This document shows, one piece after another, positions 18,184-26,095 of a stretch of 64,000 nucleotides of DNA. Each line of letters begins with the position of its first letter. The stretch's first letter is position 1. The notes under the pieces were generated by a model that had not been told where the DNA came from, made no database searches, and was given only the letters and a program-made list of their open reading frames with translations. A program made the translations under genes and the position numbers. This DNA comes from DATBAX01 sp963762965 (GTDB lineage Bacteria > Acidobacteriota > Terriglobia > Terriglobales > Acidobacteriaceae): assembly GCA_963762965.1 (NCBI GenBank), contig CAVXME010000001.1:1302001-1366000 (forward strand). Direction: 5' to 3'.

Positions 18184-20484
18184 TTAAGCTTCCGGCACGT
18201 GTGCGCCGTGCTGGAAGTGATATTGAATGATCTTGGCCGCAAGTGCTGGGCCAATGGTTGATTTTTCGCTTTGCATGGAACGGACGACTTCACCGCGGCA
18301 GACGACCTCCGCGGCAGACAATCCTGCAATTTCCGCCGGTAGCACGAGATTGATTTCCAATTGAACATTCGCCGGTAAAGATTCTTCTGCACGAAATAGC
18401 ATTCCCGAGCGGCTTATGTTTTCGGTAGTGCCGTTGCGCCAATCGTCTTCGCCGATGGGGCGGTATTTTAACGGCAGGTGAAGGTTGAATCGTTGGGCGC
18501 GGAAGGGAGAAGACAGAGTCTCCCGCACGCGGCCAAAGCGGGGCTGTGTTGCTGAACGAGCGGACATGGCAACCTCTTGGGGGAGTGGTGTATCAATGAC
18601 CTCCCGCACTTTGGCTTGCAGAGCGGGGAGGGAAAAAGGCTTCTGGAGCAGAGTGATTCCCGCGTCCAGCGTGCCGTTGTGGCCAATCGCGTTCTCGGTG
18701 TATCCCGACATGTATAGGATTTTCATCTCGGGACGCACGCGAGCAAGTTGGTTGGCAAGTTCACGCCCATTCATGCCGGGCATGATGACATCGGTGAGCA
18801 GCAGATGAATGGGGCCAGGGTAGAGCGCCGAGACTTTCGTGGCGGCCGGCCCATCGGCAGCCTCGAGCACGGTGTATCCCTGCTTCTCGAGAAATTGCCG
18901 GGCCAGGCGGCGCAGGTTGGTTTCGTCTTCAACCACCAAAATGGTTTCTTTGCCGCGCTCGCCCTGCATCGCAGGAACCGGTAACTGAGCAGAGACGGTT
19001 TCTCCGGCGGCGGTCACGCGCGGCAGATAAATCTTGAACGTCGTCCCTTTTCCTTGTTCGCTGTAAACGTAGATGAACCCGCCACTCTGCTTGATGATGC
19101 CGTACACGGTCGAGAGTCCGAGGCCCGTGCCCTTGAGTCCCTTGGTCGTGTAGAACGGCTCGAAGATATGGGTCTGAGTGTCGGCGTCCATGCCCATGCC
19201 GGTGTCGCTGATGGCGATCATCACGTACTCGCCGGGTTGGGCCGGAGGGTGGAACCGGGCGTAAGTTTCGTCGAGCGTGACGTTGGAAGTCTCAAGCGTG
19301 AGCTTGCCGCCGTTGGGCATTGCGTCGCGCGCGTTCACGGCCAGGTTCATGATGACTTGCTCGACCTGTCCGGGGTCGGCTTTGACAGCACCCAGATCCG
19401 CGCCGGGGACCATTACCATGTCGATGTCTTCGCCGATCAGGCGATCCAGCAGCTTGAGATTTTCTGTAACTACCGCGTTCAAGTCGAGGATTTTGGGGGC
19501 GAGCATCTGCTTGCGGCTGAAGGCCAGCAGCTGGCGAGTGAGTGCGGTGGCGCGGTTGGCGGCGTTGGCGATCTCCTGTGCCGGGCCGCGCAACTCAGGA
19601 TTTGAGCCGACTCGATCTAGCAGGAACTCGCAGTAACCAGAAATCACCATCAGCAGATTGTTGAAATCGTGGGCAATCCCGCCCGCGAGCCGGCCGACCG
19701 CTTCCATCTTCTGCGACTGGCGAAGCTGCTGTTCCAGCGCACGGTGCTCAGTCACGTCCTCGGCAAATAACTCGAAGAAGATTCGGTTACGCTCGCCGCG
19801 AATAGTGCGCCCCGAAAGGCGGGCGCTCATGTAAGTGCCGTCCTTGCGGATCCATTCCGCAGCCAGTCCGTTGAACGACTGCAAGGAACGCAGATGATCG
19901 GCCACCGTGAACCATTGCTGCGTGTCGGCATACAAGGTCGCAAGATCGCAGCCGACTAGTTCTCTGGCGGAAGAATGACCCAGCATCGCAATCAACGCGG
20001 GATTGGCATCAAGCAGAATGCCACCGGAATCGCAACGGCAGATTCCGTAGGGAGCGTTGGTCACCAGCGAGCGGAAGTTCATTTCTGAGCGCCGCAATCC
20101 CTCCTGGGCCGAACGCAGCGCGGCGTTGAAAGAACAAATCAGCAGGGCCACGAAGACAAACAGCGTCAGATGTATGATGGCTTTGCGATATTCGGCGTGG
20201 GTGCTGGCGCCGCTGAAAGAGAAATACGCGCTGACGGTCAGAGCAAAAGAAGTGGCAACCAGGCCGGGTTTCCAGCCGCCATACCACGCGCTGACCATGA
20301 TGGCGACGGAAAACACCACCAGCCGGCTTTCGACGACGTCCGAGAGCAGGAAAGCTGGGATCAGGGCCAGAGTAATGCTGAGAACGGCGACCCCGTACCG
20401 GAGGATGGGCGCCCGAGCCGGGGGAATGAAGCGTTTGCGGAGAAGGGGGAGCTTCGCTCGCATACAAATTGAATTTAGTTCCAA
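18184..20484 (-). CDS. Hybrid sensor histidine kinase with REC and C-terminal PilZ domain
   Basis: This is a 766-residue signalling protein. Residues about 25-125 hold four or five membrane helices resembling DUF4118/MASE-type sensors. A PAS domain follows (about 135-255). HisKA has His272 in Ala-His-Asp-Phe-Asn-Asn, and the HATPase has Asp-Thr-Gly-Met-Gly. A receiver (about 515-630) has Asp565 in Leu-Thr-Asp-Val-Ile-Met-Pro-Gly. The tail (about 655-755) matches PilZ with Asn-Ile-Ser-Arg-Ser-Gly-Met-Leu near 688. The usual Arg-x3-Arg half of the c-di-GMP site is only partly recognisable. A second Met (start 20463) is possible. The order suggests that phosphotransfer affects the PilZ output directly (inference). 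It is flanked by convergent obgE and divergent nadD, so it is a lone gene. Confidence 0.9.
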   Translation of the reverse strand: MELNSICMRAKLPLLRKRFIPPARAPILRYGVAVLSITLALIPAFLLSDVVESRLVVFSVAIMVSAWYGGWKPGLVATSFALTVSAYFSFSGASTHAEYRKAIIHLTLFVFVALLICSFNAALRSAQEGLRRSEMNFRSLVTNAPYGICRCDSGGILLDANPALIAMLGHSSARELVGCDLATLYADTQQWFTVADHLRSLQSFNGLAAEWIRKDGTYMSARLSGRTIRGERNRIFFELFAEDVTEHRALEQQLRQSQKMEAVGRLAGGIAHDFNNLLMVISGYCEFLLDRVGSNPELRGPAQEIANAANRATALTRQLLAFSRKQMLAPKILDLNAVVTENLKLLDRLIGEDIDMVMVPGADLGAVKADPGQVEQVIMNLAVNARDAMPNGGKLTLETSNVTLDETYARFHPPAQPGEYVMIAISDTGMGMDADTQTHIFEPFYTTKGLKGTGLGLSTVYGIIKQSGGFIYVYSEQGKGTTFKIYLPRVTAAGETVSAQLPVPAMQGERGKETILVVEDETNLRRLARQFLEKQGYTVLEAADGPAATKVSALYPGPIHLLLTDVIMPGMNGRELANQLARVRPEMKILYMSGYTENAIGHNGTLDAGITLLQKPFSLPALQAKVREVIDTPLPQEVAMSARSATQPRFGRVRETLSSPFRAQRFNLHLPLKYRPIGEDDWRNGTTENISRSGMLFRAEESLPANVQLEINLVLPAEIAGLSAAEVVCRGEVVRSMQSEKSTIGPALAAKIIQYHFQHGAHVPEA

Positions 20485-20653
20485 AATGGGACTGGCGCGA
20501 GTTACGGGAGTTCATCGGATGGCGCCAGGGTGGACAACTTGAACAATGCCCATAAGGACAGGCCGCCGAGGCGATTATTCGCGGGAGAAATTGGCATTTG
20601 GCAGAGTGGTTTGCAGCGAAATCTCAAATTGCGAAAACTGACATAACCAAACC

Positions 20654-21358
20654 ATGAATATAGGCCTCTTCGGTGGGACCTTCGATCCCATTCACAACGG
20701 ACATCTGGCGCTGGCCCGGGCCGCGCAGGAGCACTTTCAACTTGGCGAGATTCACTTTGTCCCCGCCAATGTTCCGCCGCATAAGCGGCAGCCTGTGGCG
20801 TCCTATTTTCACCGCTATGCCATGGTGACGCTGGCGAGCATGGGTGAGAAGAACTTCTTGCCGTCGCTTCTGGAAGCGCCTGAGACGGGCGCGATTGCTT
20901 CCAAGGGAAAGAAGGCTGATGCGAAGCCGGCCGTGAATTACAGCATCGATACTTTGCGGCGGTTGAAGTCGACGCTGAAGAAGAGTGACCGGCTGTTCTT
21001 TCTGATCGGTATCGATGCCTTCAAGGACATTGCCCAGTGGCATGAGCCCGAGGCGTTATTCCGCGAATGTGAATTCATTGTCGCCAGCCGCCCGGGATAT
21101 TTTCTCGCCGATGTCGCCAACTCCCTACCTCTGAGCCTGCGTCCCAAGGTGGCAGTGATGAAGCCTTTCGCCAAGCAAGCCGCCACTGGTGACTTGGTTT
21201 TGAGTGGCGTGACCCTGCACATGCTGGGAGACGTGAATCAGAACATTTCCGCGACGGCGATCCGGGAAGCGGTGGCGGCGAAGAAGTCTGTGGGACGGCT
21301 GCTCGATCCGGCAGTTGCGGCATATATCAAGAAGATGGAGTTGTATCTCAGGCGCTAG
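20654..21358 (+). CDS. nadD: Nicotinate-nucleotide adenylyltransferase
   Basis: It transfers AMP from ATP to nicotinate mononucleotide in NAD synthesis. At 234 residues it starts Met-Asn-Ile-Gly-Leu-Phe-Gly-Gly-Thr-Phe-Asp-Pro-Ile-His-Asn-Gly-His, the nucleotidyltransferase T/HxGH signature. The later Ile-Ser-Ala-Thr-Ala-Ile-Arg motif is also present. A Lys/Ala-rich loop (about residues 76-92) is longer than usual. It lies ahead of rsfS and rlmH, the common nadD-rsfS-rlmH order, but with two repeat-filled gaps between the genes. Confidence 0.95.
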   Translation: MNIGLFGGTFDPIHNGHLALARAAQEHFQLGEIHFVPANVPPHKRQPVASYFHRYAMVTLASMGEKNFLPSLLEAPETGAIASKGKKADAKPAVNYSIDTLRRLKSTLKKSDRLFFLIGIDAFKDIAQWHEPEALFRECEFIVASRPGYFLADVANSLPLSLRPKVAVMKPFAKQAATGDLVLSGVTLHMLGDVNQNISATAIREAVAAKKSVGRLLDPAVAAYIKKMELYLRR

Positions 21359-21434
21359 GCTTTAGGCGCTGGGGCGCTAGGAAACGAGCACTCCTCTTTG
21401 GCTTCTTCGCTTTCAGCCAGATGGGGTAGATCTT

Positions 21435-21572
21435 GGGTGGAGCAGGCCTTCCCAGGCCTGCGTCTCTGGCGAATTCAAAATGACGGGCTTTAGCCCCCTA
21501 GGTACGTACCACAGCGGCTAAAGCCTTCCACTGCTCTGCCTTTTAACGCAGCGCTGAAGCGCTGCTCCACCC
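21435..21572. repeat. 138-bp element with perfect 11-bp terminal inverted repeats
   Basis: GGGTGGAGCAG (21435-21445) and CTGCTCCACCC (21562-21572) are exact inverted ends. Inside are further small palindromes (AGGCCT..AGGCCT, GGCTTTAGCC, GCAGCGCTGAAGCGCTGC). There is no coding capacity. It fills the nadD-rsfS gap and looks MITE-like. Confidence 0.7.
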
Positions 21573-21645
21573 AAAAGCTCTCAGTGTGTGATGGACTCGG
21601 GCCGCCATCCATTACAATGGAAGTGAGCGAATAACAATCTAACGC

Positions 21646-22098
21646 ATGATTAAATCTACAGACCGCAAGAAAAAAGCCGACCTGAAAAAGCAAACTACCG
21701 ACCTCAAGAAACAACTTTCCGAAGCCATTGCTGCCTGCCAGGACAAAAAGGCGGAAGAAATCACTATTCTCGAATTGGACCAGGACTCGGGAGCGTTTAC
21801 CGATTACTTCGTGGTGTGCAGTGGCACGAATGCCAAGCAGATTCAATCCATTGCCGATGAAGTGGAAGACCGGCTGGAAGCAGCTGGGCATCGTCCGGTC
21901 AATAAAGAGGGATACAAGCAGGCGGAATGGGTGCTGCTGGATTATTTGAATTTTGTGGTGCACATTTTCACGGAGAAGGCCCGCAAATATTACGATCTGG
22001 AACGGCTCTGGAAGACCGCCAAGCGGCTGGAGCCGGGGGAACTGAAGGCTGTCCGGAAGCGTGCGGCGGTGGGAACAGCGAAGAAGAAGCGAGCGTAG
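21646..22098 (+). CDS. rsfS: Ribosomal silencing factor RsfS
   Basis: This is a 150-residue Iojap/YbeB protein that binds L14 and blocks subunit joining during starvation. The core has Thr-Asp-Tyr-Phe-Val-Val-Cys-Ser-Gly-Thr-Asn, then Trp-Val-Leu-Leu-Asp-Tyr and Val-Val-His-Ile-Phe, all hallmarks. The N-terminal 20 residues and the C-terminal tail are lysine-rich extensions. TACAAT at 21613-21618 may be a -10. It is followed by rlmH after a short repeat. Confidence 0.95.
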   Translation: MIKSTDRKKKADLKKQTTDLKKQLSEAIAACQDKKAEEITILELDQDSGAFTDYFVVCSGTNAKQIQSIADEVEDRLEAAGHRPVNKEGYKQAEWVLLDYLNFVVHIFTEKARKYYDLERLWKTAKRLEPGELKAVRKRAAVGTAKKKRA

Positions 22099-22142
22099 CG
22101 TGAACCTCAGGTGCTAAAGCACGTGCGTAAACCCACCCTAGA

Positions 22143-22170
22143 TCGCAGCGCTTAAGCGCTGCGCCACCCC
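22143..22170. repeat. GCAGCGCTTAAGCGCTGC palindrome
   Basis: It matches the right end of the 138-bp element at 21435 (GCAGCGCTGAAGCGCTGC plus CCACCC). It is a partial copy in the rsfS-rlmH gap. Confidence 0.6.
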
Positions 22171-22220
22171 AAACCAGAGTTTTTCGCTCTGCGAAGTCGC
22201 TCTATGGTCAAATCCGGACT

Positions 22221-22664
22221 GTGAAAATTAAGATTGCATGGATCGGTAAGACCAAATCCCCTGCCATTCAGGCGCTGACCGACGAATATCTGAAGCGCCT
22301 GTCTCACTATACCGAGACGGAAGGCCTGACATTAAAGGACGAGGCTGCACTGCTGACGCTATGTGGCGCGAATGCGCGGCCCACGAAGCATGTGCTGGTA
22401 TTGCTGGATAGCAAAGGCAGGCAGCTTTCTTCCGAGGATTTCGCCAAGTTTCTCGGTGACCATCAGGACCGCAATCCGCTGCCGCTGCTGTTTGCGATTG
22501 GCCCGGCGAACGGGTTTTCTGAGCAGACTCGGCAATCGGCAACGCTAGTGCTTTCGCTGGGCAAAATGACCCTGGCCCACGAGTTGGCCCGTGTGGTGCT
22601 TCTGGAGCAGTTGTATCGCGGGTTCACCATCCTGAAGGGCCATCCGTACCATCTGGGACACTGA
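22221..22664 (+). CDS. rlmH: 23S rRNA (pseudouridine-1915-N3)-methyltransferase
   Basis: This SPOUT methyltransferase of 147 residues modifies helix 69 of 23S rRNA. The start is the GTG at 22221 (Val/Met-Lys-Ile-Lys-Ile-Ala-Trp-Ile-Gly-Lys-Thr). The knot region has Leu-Leu-Asp-Ser-Lys-Gly, Phe-Ala-Ile-Gly-Pro-Ala-Asn-Gly-Phe and the C-terminal Leu-Leu-Glu-Gln-Leu-Tyr-Arg and Pro-Tyr-His. It is slightly shorter than the E. coli protein. It is the last gene of the nadD-rsfS-rlmH group. Confidence 0.95.
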   Translation: MKIKIAWIGKTKSPAIQALTDEYLKRLSHYTETEGLTLKDEAALLTLCGANARPTKHVLVLLDSKGRQLSSEDFAKFLGDHQDRNPLPLLFAIGPANGFSEQTRQSATLVLSLGKMTLAHELARVVLLEQLYRGFTILKGHPYHLGH

Positions 22665-22753
22665 GGTTGTAAGGAAATCAGGCGTGTACTTTCGTGATGT
22701 TTCCCATTCAGGCGGTGCAGTCTAGATTCGTTGCAGACACGAGGAGCACTGCC

Positions 22754-22912
22754 ATGAAGAATCCCCAAGAAGTTCTCCGGACCAAAGAATTGGAATTATC
22801 GCGGGTAAAGAACGAGATCAATGCCCTGCGGATTGCCGCGCGTTTGCTGGGAGATGAAAAGCCCATCGGCGATCCCAAGAGCAACGGGCAGCAAGTTATT
22901 GAGATGCCCTAA
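22754..22912 (+). CDS. Small coiled-coil protein (52 aa)
   Basis: The ATG at 22754 with GAGGAG 8 bases upstream gives a 52-residue protein; the longer frame from 22694 has no ribosome-binding site. Residues 3-36 form one charged amphipathic helix (Lys-Glu-Leu-Glu-Leu-Ser-Arg-Val-Lys-Asn-Glu) likely to make a coiled coil. The tail is disordered. I associate this type with Acidobacteriota genomes, where many paralogues exist (recollection, not checked). The function is unknown. Confidence 0.65.
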   Translation: MKNPQEVLRTKELELSRVKNEINALRIAARLLGDEKPIGDPKSNGQQVIEMP

Positions 22913-22956
22913 GAGTTTGTAGCTGCAGCCCTCCCAATCTTTCAGAAAAGTGCAGA

Positions 22957-23016
22957 GGTCCTTCGACTTCGCCTAATCGTTCGCTAACGAACGATTAAGC
23001 TGCGCTCAGGATGACA
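22957..23016. repeat. REP-like palindrome, copy 3
   Basis: GGTCCTTCGACTTC...GCTCAGGATGACA flanks surround CTAATCGTTCG/CGAACGATTAAG. It lies after the 52-residue gene and before cobO. Confidence 0.85.
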
Positions 23017-23092
23017 GTTCTCCATTAACAGTTAAGCCCCTTCAGCTTCAACATCTTGCAGCATCCCGCGCGCCCAATCCTCACAAAACAGG

Positions 23093-23098
23093 TAGAAT
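23093..23098 (+). promoter_or_regulatory. Probable -10 of cobO
   Basis: TAGAAT in a GGTAGAATC context ends 13 bases before the ATG at 23112, so the transcript would have a leader of only about 7 bases. There is no cobalamin riboswitch-like structure in the 80-base gap. Confidence 0.4.
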
Positions 23099-23111
23099 CA
23101 AAGATTCGACT

Positions 23112-23648
23112 ATGCAGGATGTCCGTCGTGGACTGATCATCGTGAATACCGGCCCCGGCAAGGGTAAAACCACGGCCGCCATGGGAACGGCTTTGCGCGC
23201 CGTCGGCCAGGGCATGCGCGTCCTGATGCTGCAATTTCTGAAAGGGTCGTGGCACTACGGCGAACTGGACGCAGTCAAGGCTTTTGGCGACAAGTTCGTC
23301 ATGAAGCAGATGGGCCGCGGCTTCGTGAAGGTCGGGACGGAAAAGCCCGATCCCGAAGATGTGCGGATGGTCGAAGAAGCCTGGGCCGAAGGTGAAAAGG
23401 CGATCCAATCCGGCGAGTGGGATTTGGTCATACTCGATGAAATCAATTACGCCATCACTTATGGGATGCTCGATCCAGCGAAGGTAGCCGAAGGGCTGAA
23501 GAAGCGGCCGGAGATGGTGCATGTTATCTTGACGGGGCGCAATGCGCATCCGGCAATCGTCGAGCTGGCCGACACCGTGACCGAGATGCGCCAGGTAAAG
23601 CACGCGTACGAAAAAGGCGTGATGGCGCAGCGGGGAATTGAATACTGA
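23112..23648 (+). CDS. cobO: Cob(I)yrinic acid a,c-diamide adenosyltransferase
   Basis: This is a 178-residue CobA/CobO/BtuR-type ATP:corrinoid adenosyltransferase that makes adenosylcobalamin precursors. The P-loop is Asn-Thr-Gly-Pro-Gly-Lys-Gly-Lys-Thr-Thr near the N-terminus. The Gln-Phe-Leu-Lys-Gly and Leu-Asp-Glu-Ile-Asn-Tyr segments are typical. The N-terminus is short and has no long substrate lid. No other cobalamin gene lies in the window, so it may serve salvage (inference). Confidence 0.93.
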   Translation: MQDVRRGLIIVNTGPGKGKTTAAMGTALRAVGQGMRVLMLQFLKGSWHYGELDAVKAFGDKFVMKQMGRGFVKVGTEKPDPEDVRMVEEAWAEGEKAIQSGEWDLVILDEINYAITYGMLDPAKVAEGLKKRPEMVHVILTGRNAHPAIVELADTVTEMRQVKHAYEKGVMAQRGIEY

Positions 23649-23651
23649 AGG

Positions 23652-23752
23652 CGTCGTTGGTCCTTGGTCGTGCATCGTTGGCCAATAGCCGAAGACCTGA
23701 GACCTGTGGGAAGTAGATTGGGCCAACGACCAAGGACGAACGACCAACGACT
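23652..23752. repeat. TTGGTCG/CCAACGACC inverted repeat in the accD leader
   Basis: An imperfect inverted repeat with arms of about 31 bases flanks a 40-base centre. The right arm (GGCCAACGACCAAGGACG...) ends 7 bases before the accD ATG. It is the same family as the obgE leader repeat. Confidence 0.8.
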
Positions 23753-23758
23753 GTTCTT

Positions 23759-24628
23759 ATGACATGGTTTAAACGAGAATCCGGCGAGTTGGACACTTCG
23801 GGCGAGAAGAAAGTCCGTACTGAGGGACTTTGGATCAAGTGTGAAAGCTGCCGCCAGATCATCTGGAAAAAAGATATTGAAGATAATCTGAACGTTTGTC
23901 CAAAGTGCGACAAGCATTTTCGCATCGACGCCCGCACCCGGCTGGCGCAGCTTCTCGACGACAATCAATATGAAGTGTTCGACGCCGATTTGTGTTCCAC
24001 CGACCCGCTGAAATTCGTAGATCTCAAGGCCTACTCGTCGCGCTTGAAGCAGGCGCAAGAAGACACGGGCTTAAACGATGCCATCATCAACGCTCGCGGC
24101 AAGCTGAACGGCCGCCCAGTGATAGTTAGCGCAATGGAATACGCATTCATTGGCGGAAGCATGGGGGCGGTGGTAGGTGAAGCCATTACCAGGGCAGTGG
24201 AAGAAGCGACGGCTAGCAAGACTCCAGTCGTGATTGTTTCGGCTTCCGGCGGGGCGCGCATGATGGAAGGCGTGGTCAGCCTGATGCAGCTGGCGAAAAT
24301 TTCGGCGGCGCTCGCTCGTTTGGATGAAGCCAAGGTACCTTACATTTCCGTGCTGACCGATCCGACGACTGGCGGGGTTACGGCCTCGTTTGCGATGTTG
24401 GGTGATTTGAATATTGCTGAGCCAGGGGCGTTGATCGGATTCGCCGGGCCTCGCGTCATTGAGCAGACCATCCGGCAGAAATTGCCACAAGGTTTTCAGC
24501 GCAGCGAATTTCTGCTGGAACACGGCATGCTGGACGCAGTGGTACACCGCAAAGAGATGAAAGCCTATATCTCCAGGGCTCTGGATTTTATGCAGCCGTC
24601 AGCGGTCAGCTCTCAGCTGTCAGCTTGA
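23759..24628 (+). CDS. accD: Acetyl-CoA carboxylase carboxyltransferase subunit beta
   Basis: With AccA it transfers the carboxyl group from biotin to acetyl-CoA. At 289 residues, the N-terminal zinc ribbon shows Cys-Glu-Ser-Cys and Cys-Pro-Lys-Cys. The crotonase-like core has Gly-Gly-Ser-Met-Gly-Ala-Val and Ser-Gly-Gly-Ala-Arg-Met. The final ten or so residues (Pro-Ser-Ala-Val-Ser-Ser-Gln-Leu-Ser-Ala) are encoded by a CAGCTCTCAG repeat. It is followed by folC, the widespread accD-folC order. accA is not in the window. Confidence 0.96.
   Translation: MTWFKRESGELDTSGEKKVRTEGLWIKCESCRQIIWKKDIEDNLNVCPKCDKHFRIDARTRLAQLLDDNQYEVFDADLCSTDPLKFVDLKAYSSRLKQAQEDTGLNDAIINARGKLNGRPVIVSAMEYAFIGGSMGAVVGEAITRAVEEATASKTPVVIVSASGGARMMEGVVSLMQLAKISAALARLDEAKVPYISVLTDPTTGGVTASFAMLGDLNIAEPGALIGFAGPRVIEQTIRQKLPQGFQRSEFLLEHGMLDAVVHRKEMKAYISRALDFMQPSAVSSQLSA
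24593..24627. repeat. GTCAGC/TCTCAGCTG repeat forming the accD 3' end
   Basis: Tandem-like CAGCCGTCAGCGGTCAGC and TCTCAGCTGTCAGC units encode the accD C-terminus. Related units lie at 24719-24739 (before folC), inside tgt and at the obgE end. Confidence 0.65.
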
Positions 24629-24741
24629 ACCCTTTCCTTCTCCGCTCGGAATGGTTATTTCCTCATTCAATGTAGGGTGCTGGCGGGTTCTTCCTCCTAA
24701 GCGCAAACTGATAATCTTAAGCTGAGAGCCGAGAGCCGATC

Positions 24742-26088
24742 TTGTCCTACCAAGCCGCCATAGAACGCATGTACGCGCTGGGTCACGAGCTGACGCACAC
24801 GCCATCGCAGAAGTTCGACCTTGCACACATGCGGGTGCTGCTCGGTGCTCTGAACAATCCTGAACGGCGGTTTCCAGGCGTATTGATTGCGGGAACCAAC
24901 GGCAAAGGATCCACCGCAGCCACGTTGGCCTCTATCCTCCAAGCCTCGGGTTTGCGCATTGGCCTGTACACCTCGCCGCATCTGGTGCGAATCAACGAAC
25001 GGATCCGGATCAATGGCGAGCCAATCACCGACGACGAGTTTGCGCTGCTCCACGAGGTGGTGGATCGCACCGCTGAACGGCTGGTGAGTGAAGGCGACTT
25101 GCCGTGGCATCCCAGCTTTTTCGAGATGCTTACAGCCATGGCGTTTGAATACTTCGCGCAAAAGAAAGTCGAAATCGCCGTGCTCGAAGTCGGGATGGGC
25201 GGGCGGCTCGATGCAACCAATGTAATTGAACCACTGGTGAGTGTCATCACCGATATTTCGCTCGATCACCAGAAGTTTCTGGGCGACACCGTGACCGAGA
25301 TCGCGCGCGAAAAGGCTGGCATCATTCGACCGAGAGGAGTGGTCGTGACCTTGCCCCAGCAGCCCCAGGCCAATGACGTGATCGGCAATACGATCCTGGA
25401 CTTAGGGGCGAGAGGCGTCAGCGCCGTTCCTTACGTGCCGCCGGTTTCTCCTGCAAGTGCGCAATATTTTGAAAGCAATTTAACTCGGCCTGTTTCCCGC
25501 TATCCCATGCACTTCTTGGGAAAAGAAATTAAAGTCGAAACTCCACTGGTGGGCCGGCATCAATTCAGAAACGTTGCGCTGGCGCTGGCGGCGGCAGAGG
25601 AATTGAGCAAACAAGGATTTCCTATCACTCCAGAATCAACCGAGCGCGGCATTCGGGAGACCCGCTGGCCGGGGCGATTTCAGGTCATTCCCGTCCGCGA
25701 TGGCTCTCCCGAGTACGTGCTGGACGTGGCCCACAATCCAGCTGGGGCATGGGCGTTGCGCTCGACCCTATCGACCGCCTTTGAAGACCGGCGTCTGATA
25801 TTCGTTTTCGGCGCGATGCGCGACAAAGCGATCGGAGAAATCGCCGAGATCCTGTTTCCGCTGGCCGAGCGCGTGATTACGACACAAGCGGATAACCCGC
25901 GGTCGGCTACTGCGGAAGAAATCCGCGAGGCCGCGGCGCGCATCTCAACTGAGATAGAAAACGCGCCGGATGTACCCGCAGCTTTGGAACGGGCGCGCAC
26001 CCTGGCTGGCGTGGATGGCGTGGTCGTTATAACGGGTTCGATATACATTGTAGGTGAGGCGATGCGGACTTTAGGAGTAGAGGTTTAG
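24742..26088 (+). CDS. folC: Folylpolyglutamate synthase/dihydrofolate synthase
   Basis: This Mur-ligase-family enzyme of 448 residues adds glutamate to (dihydro)folates. The ATP loop is Gly-Thr-Asn-Gly-Lys-Gly-Ser-Thr. The family segments Leu-Tyr-Thr-Ser-Pro-His-Leu and Glu-Val-Gly-Met-Gly-Gly-Arg-Leu-Asp-Ala-Thr-Asn are present. The C-domain has Asp-Val-Ala-His-Asn-Pro. The start is TTG at 24742 (Ser-Tyr-Gln-Ala-Ala next); a GATAAT at 24710 could be a -10. plsC follows after 7 bases, so they are likely one unit. Confidence 0.95.
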   Translation: MSYQAAIERMYALGHELTHTPSQKFDLAHMRVLLGALNNPERRFPGVLIAGTNGKGSTAATLASILQASGLRIGLYTSPHLVRINERIRINGEPITDDEFALLHEVVDRTAERLVSEGDLPWHPSFFEMLTAMAFEYFAQKKVEIAVLEVGMGGRLDATNVIEPLVSVITDISLDHQKFLGDTVTEIAREKAGIIRPRGVVVTLPQQPQANDVIGNTILDLGARGVSAVPYVPPVSPASAQYFESNLTRPVSRYPMHFLGKEIKVETPLVGRHQFRNVALALAAAEELSKQGFPITPESTERGIRETRWPGRFQVIPVRDGSPEYVLDVAHNPAGAWALRSTLSTAFEDRRLIFVFGAMRDKAIGEIAEILFPLAERVITTQADNPRSATAEEIREAAARISTEIENAPDVPAALERARTLAGVDGVVVITGSIYIVGEAMRTLGVEV

Positions 26089-26095
26089 TAGTTTT

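Noticed and set aside
23017..23111. Cobalamin riboswitch upstream of cobO
   Set aside because: The gap is too short and lacks the conserved B12-box-like sequence; only a -10-like element is seen.
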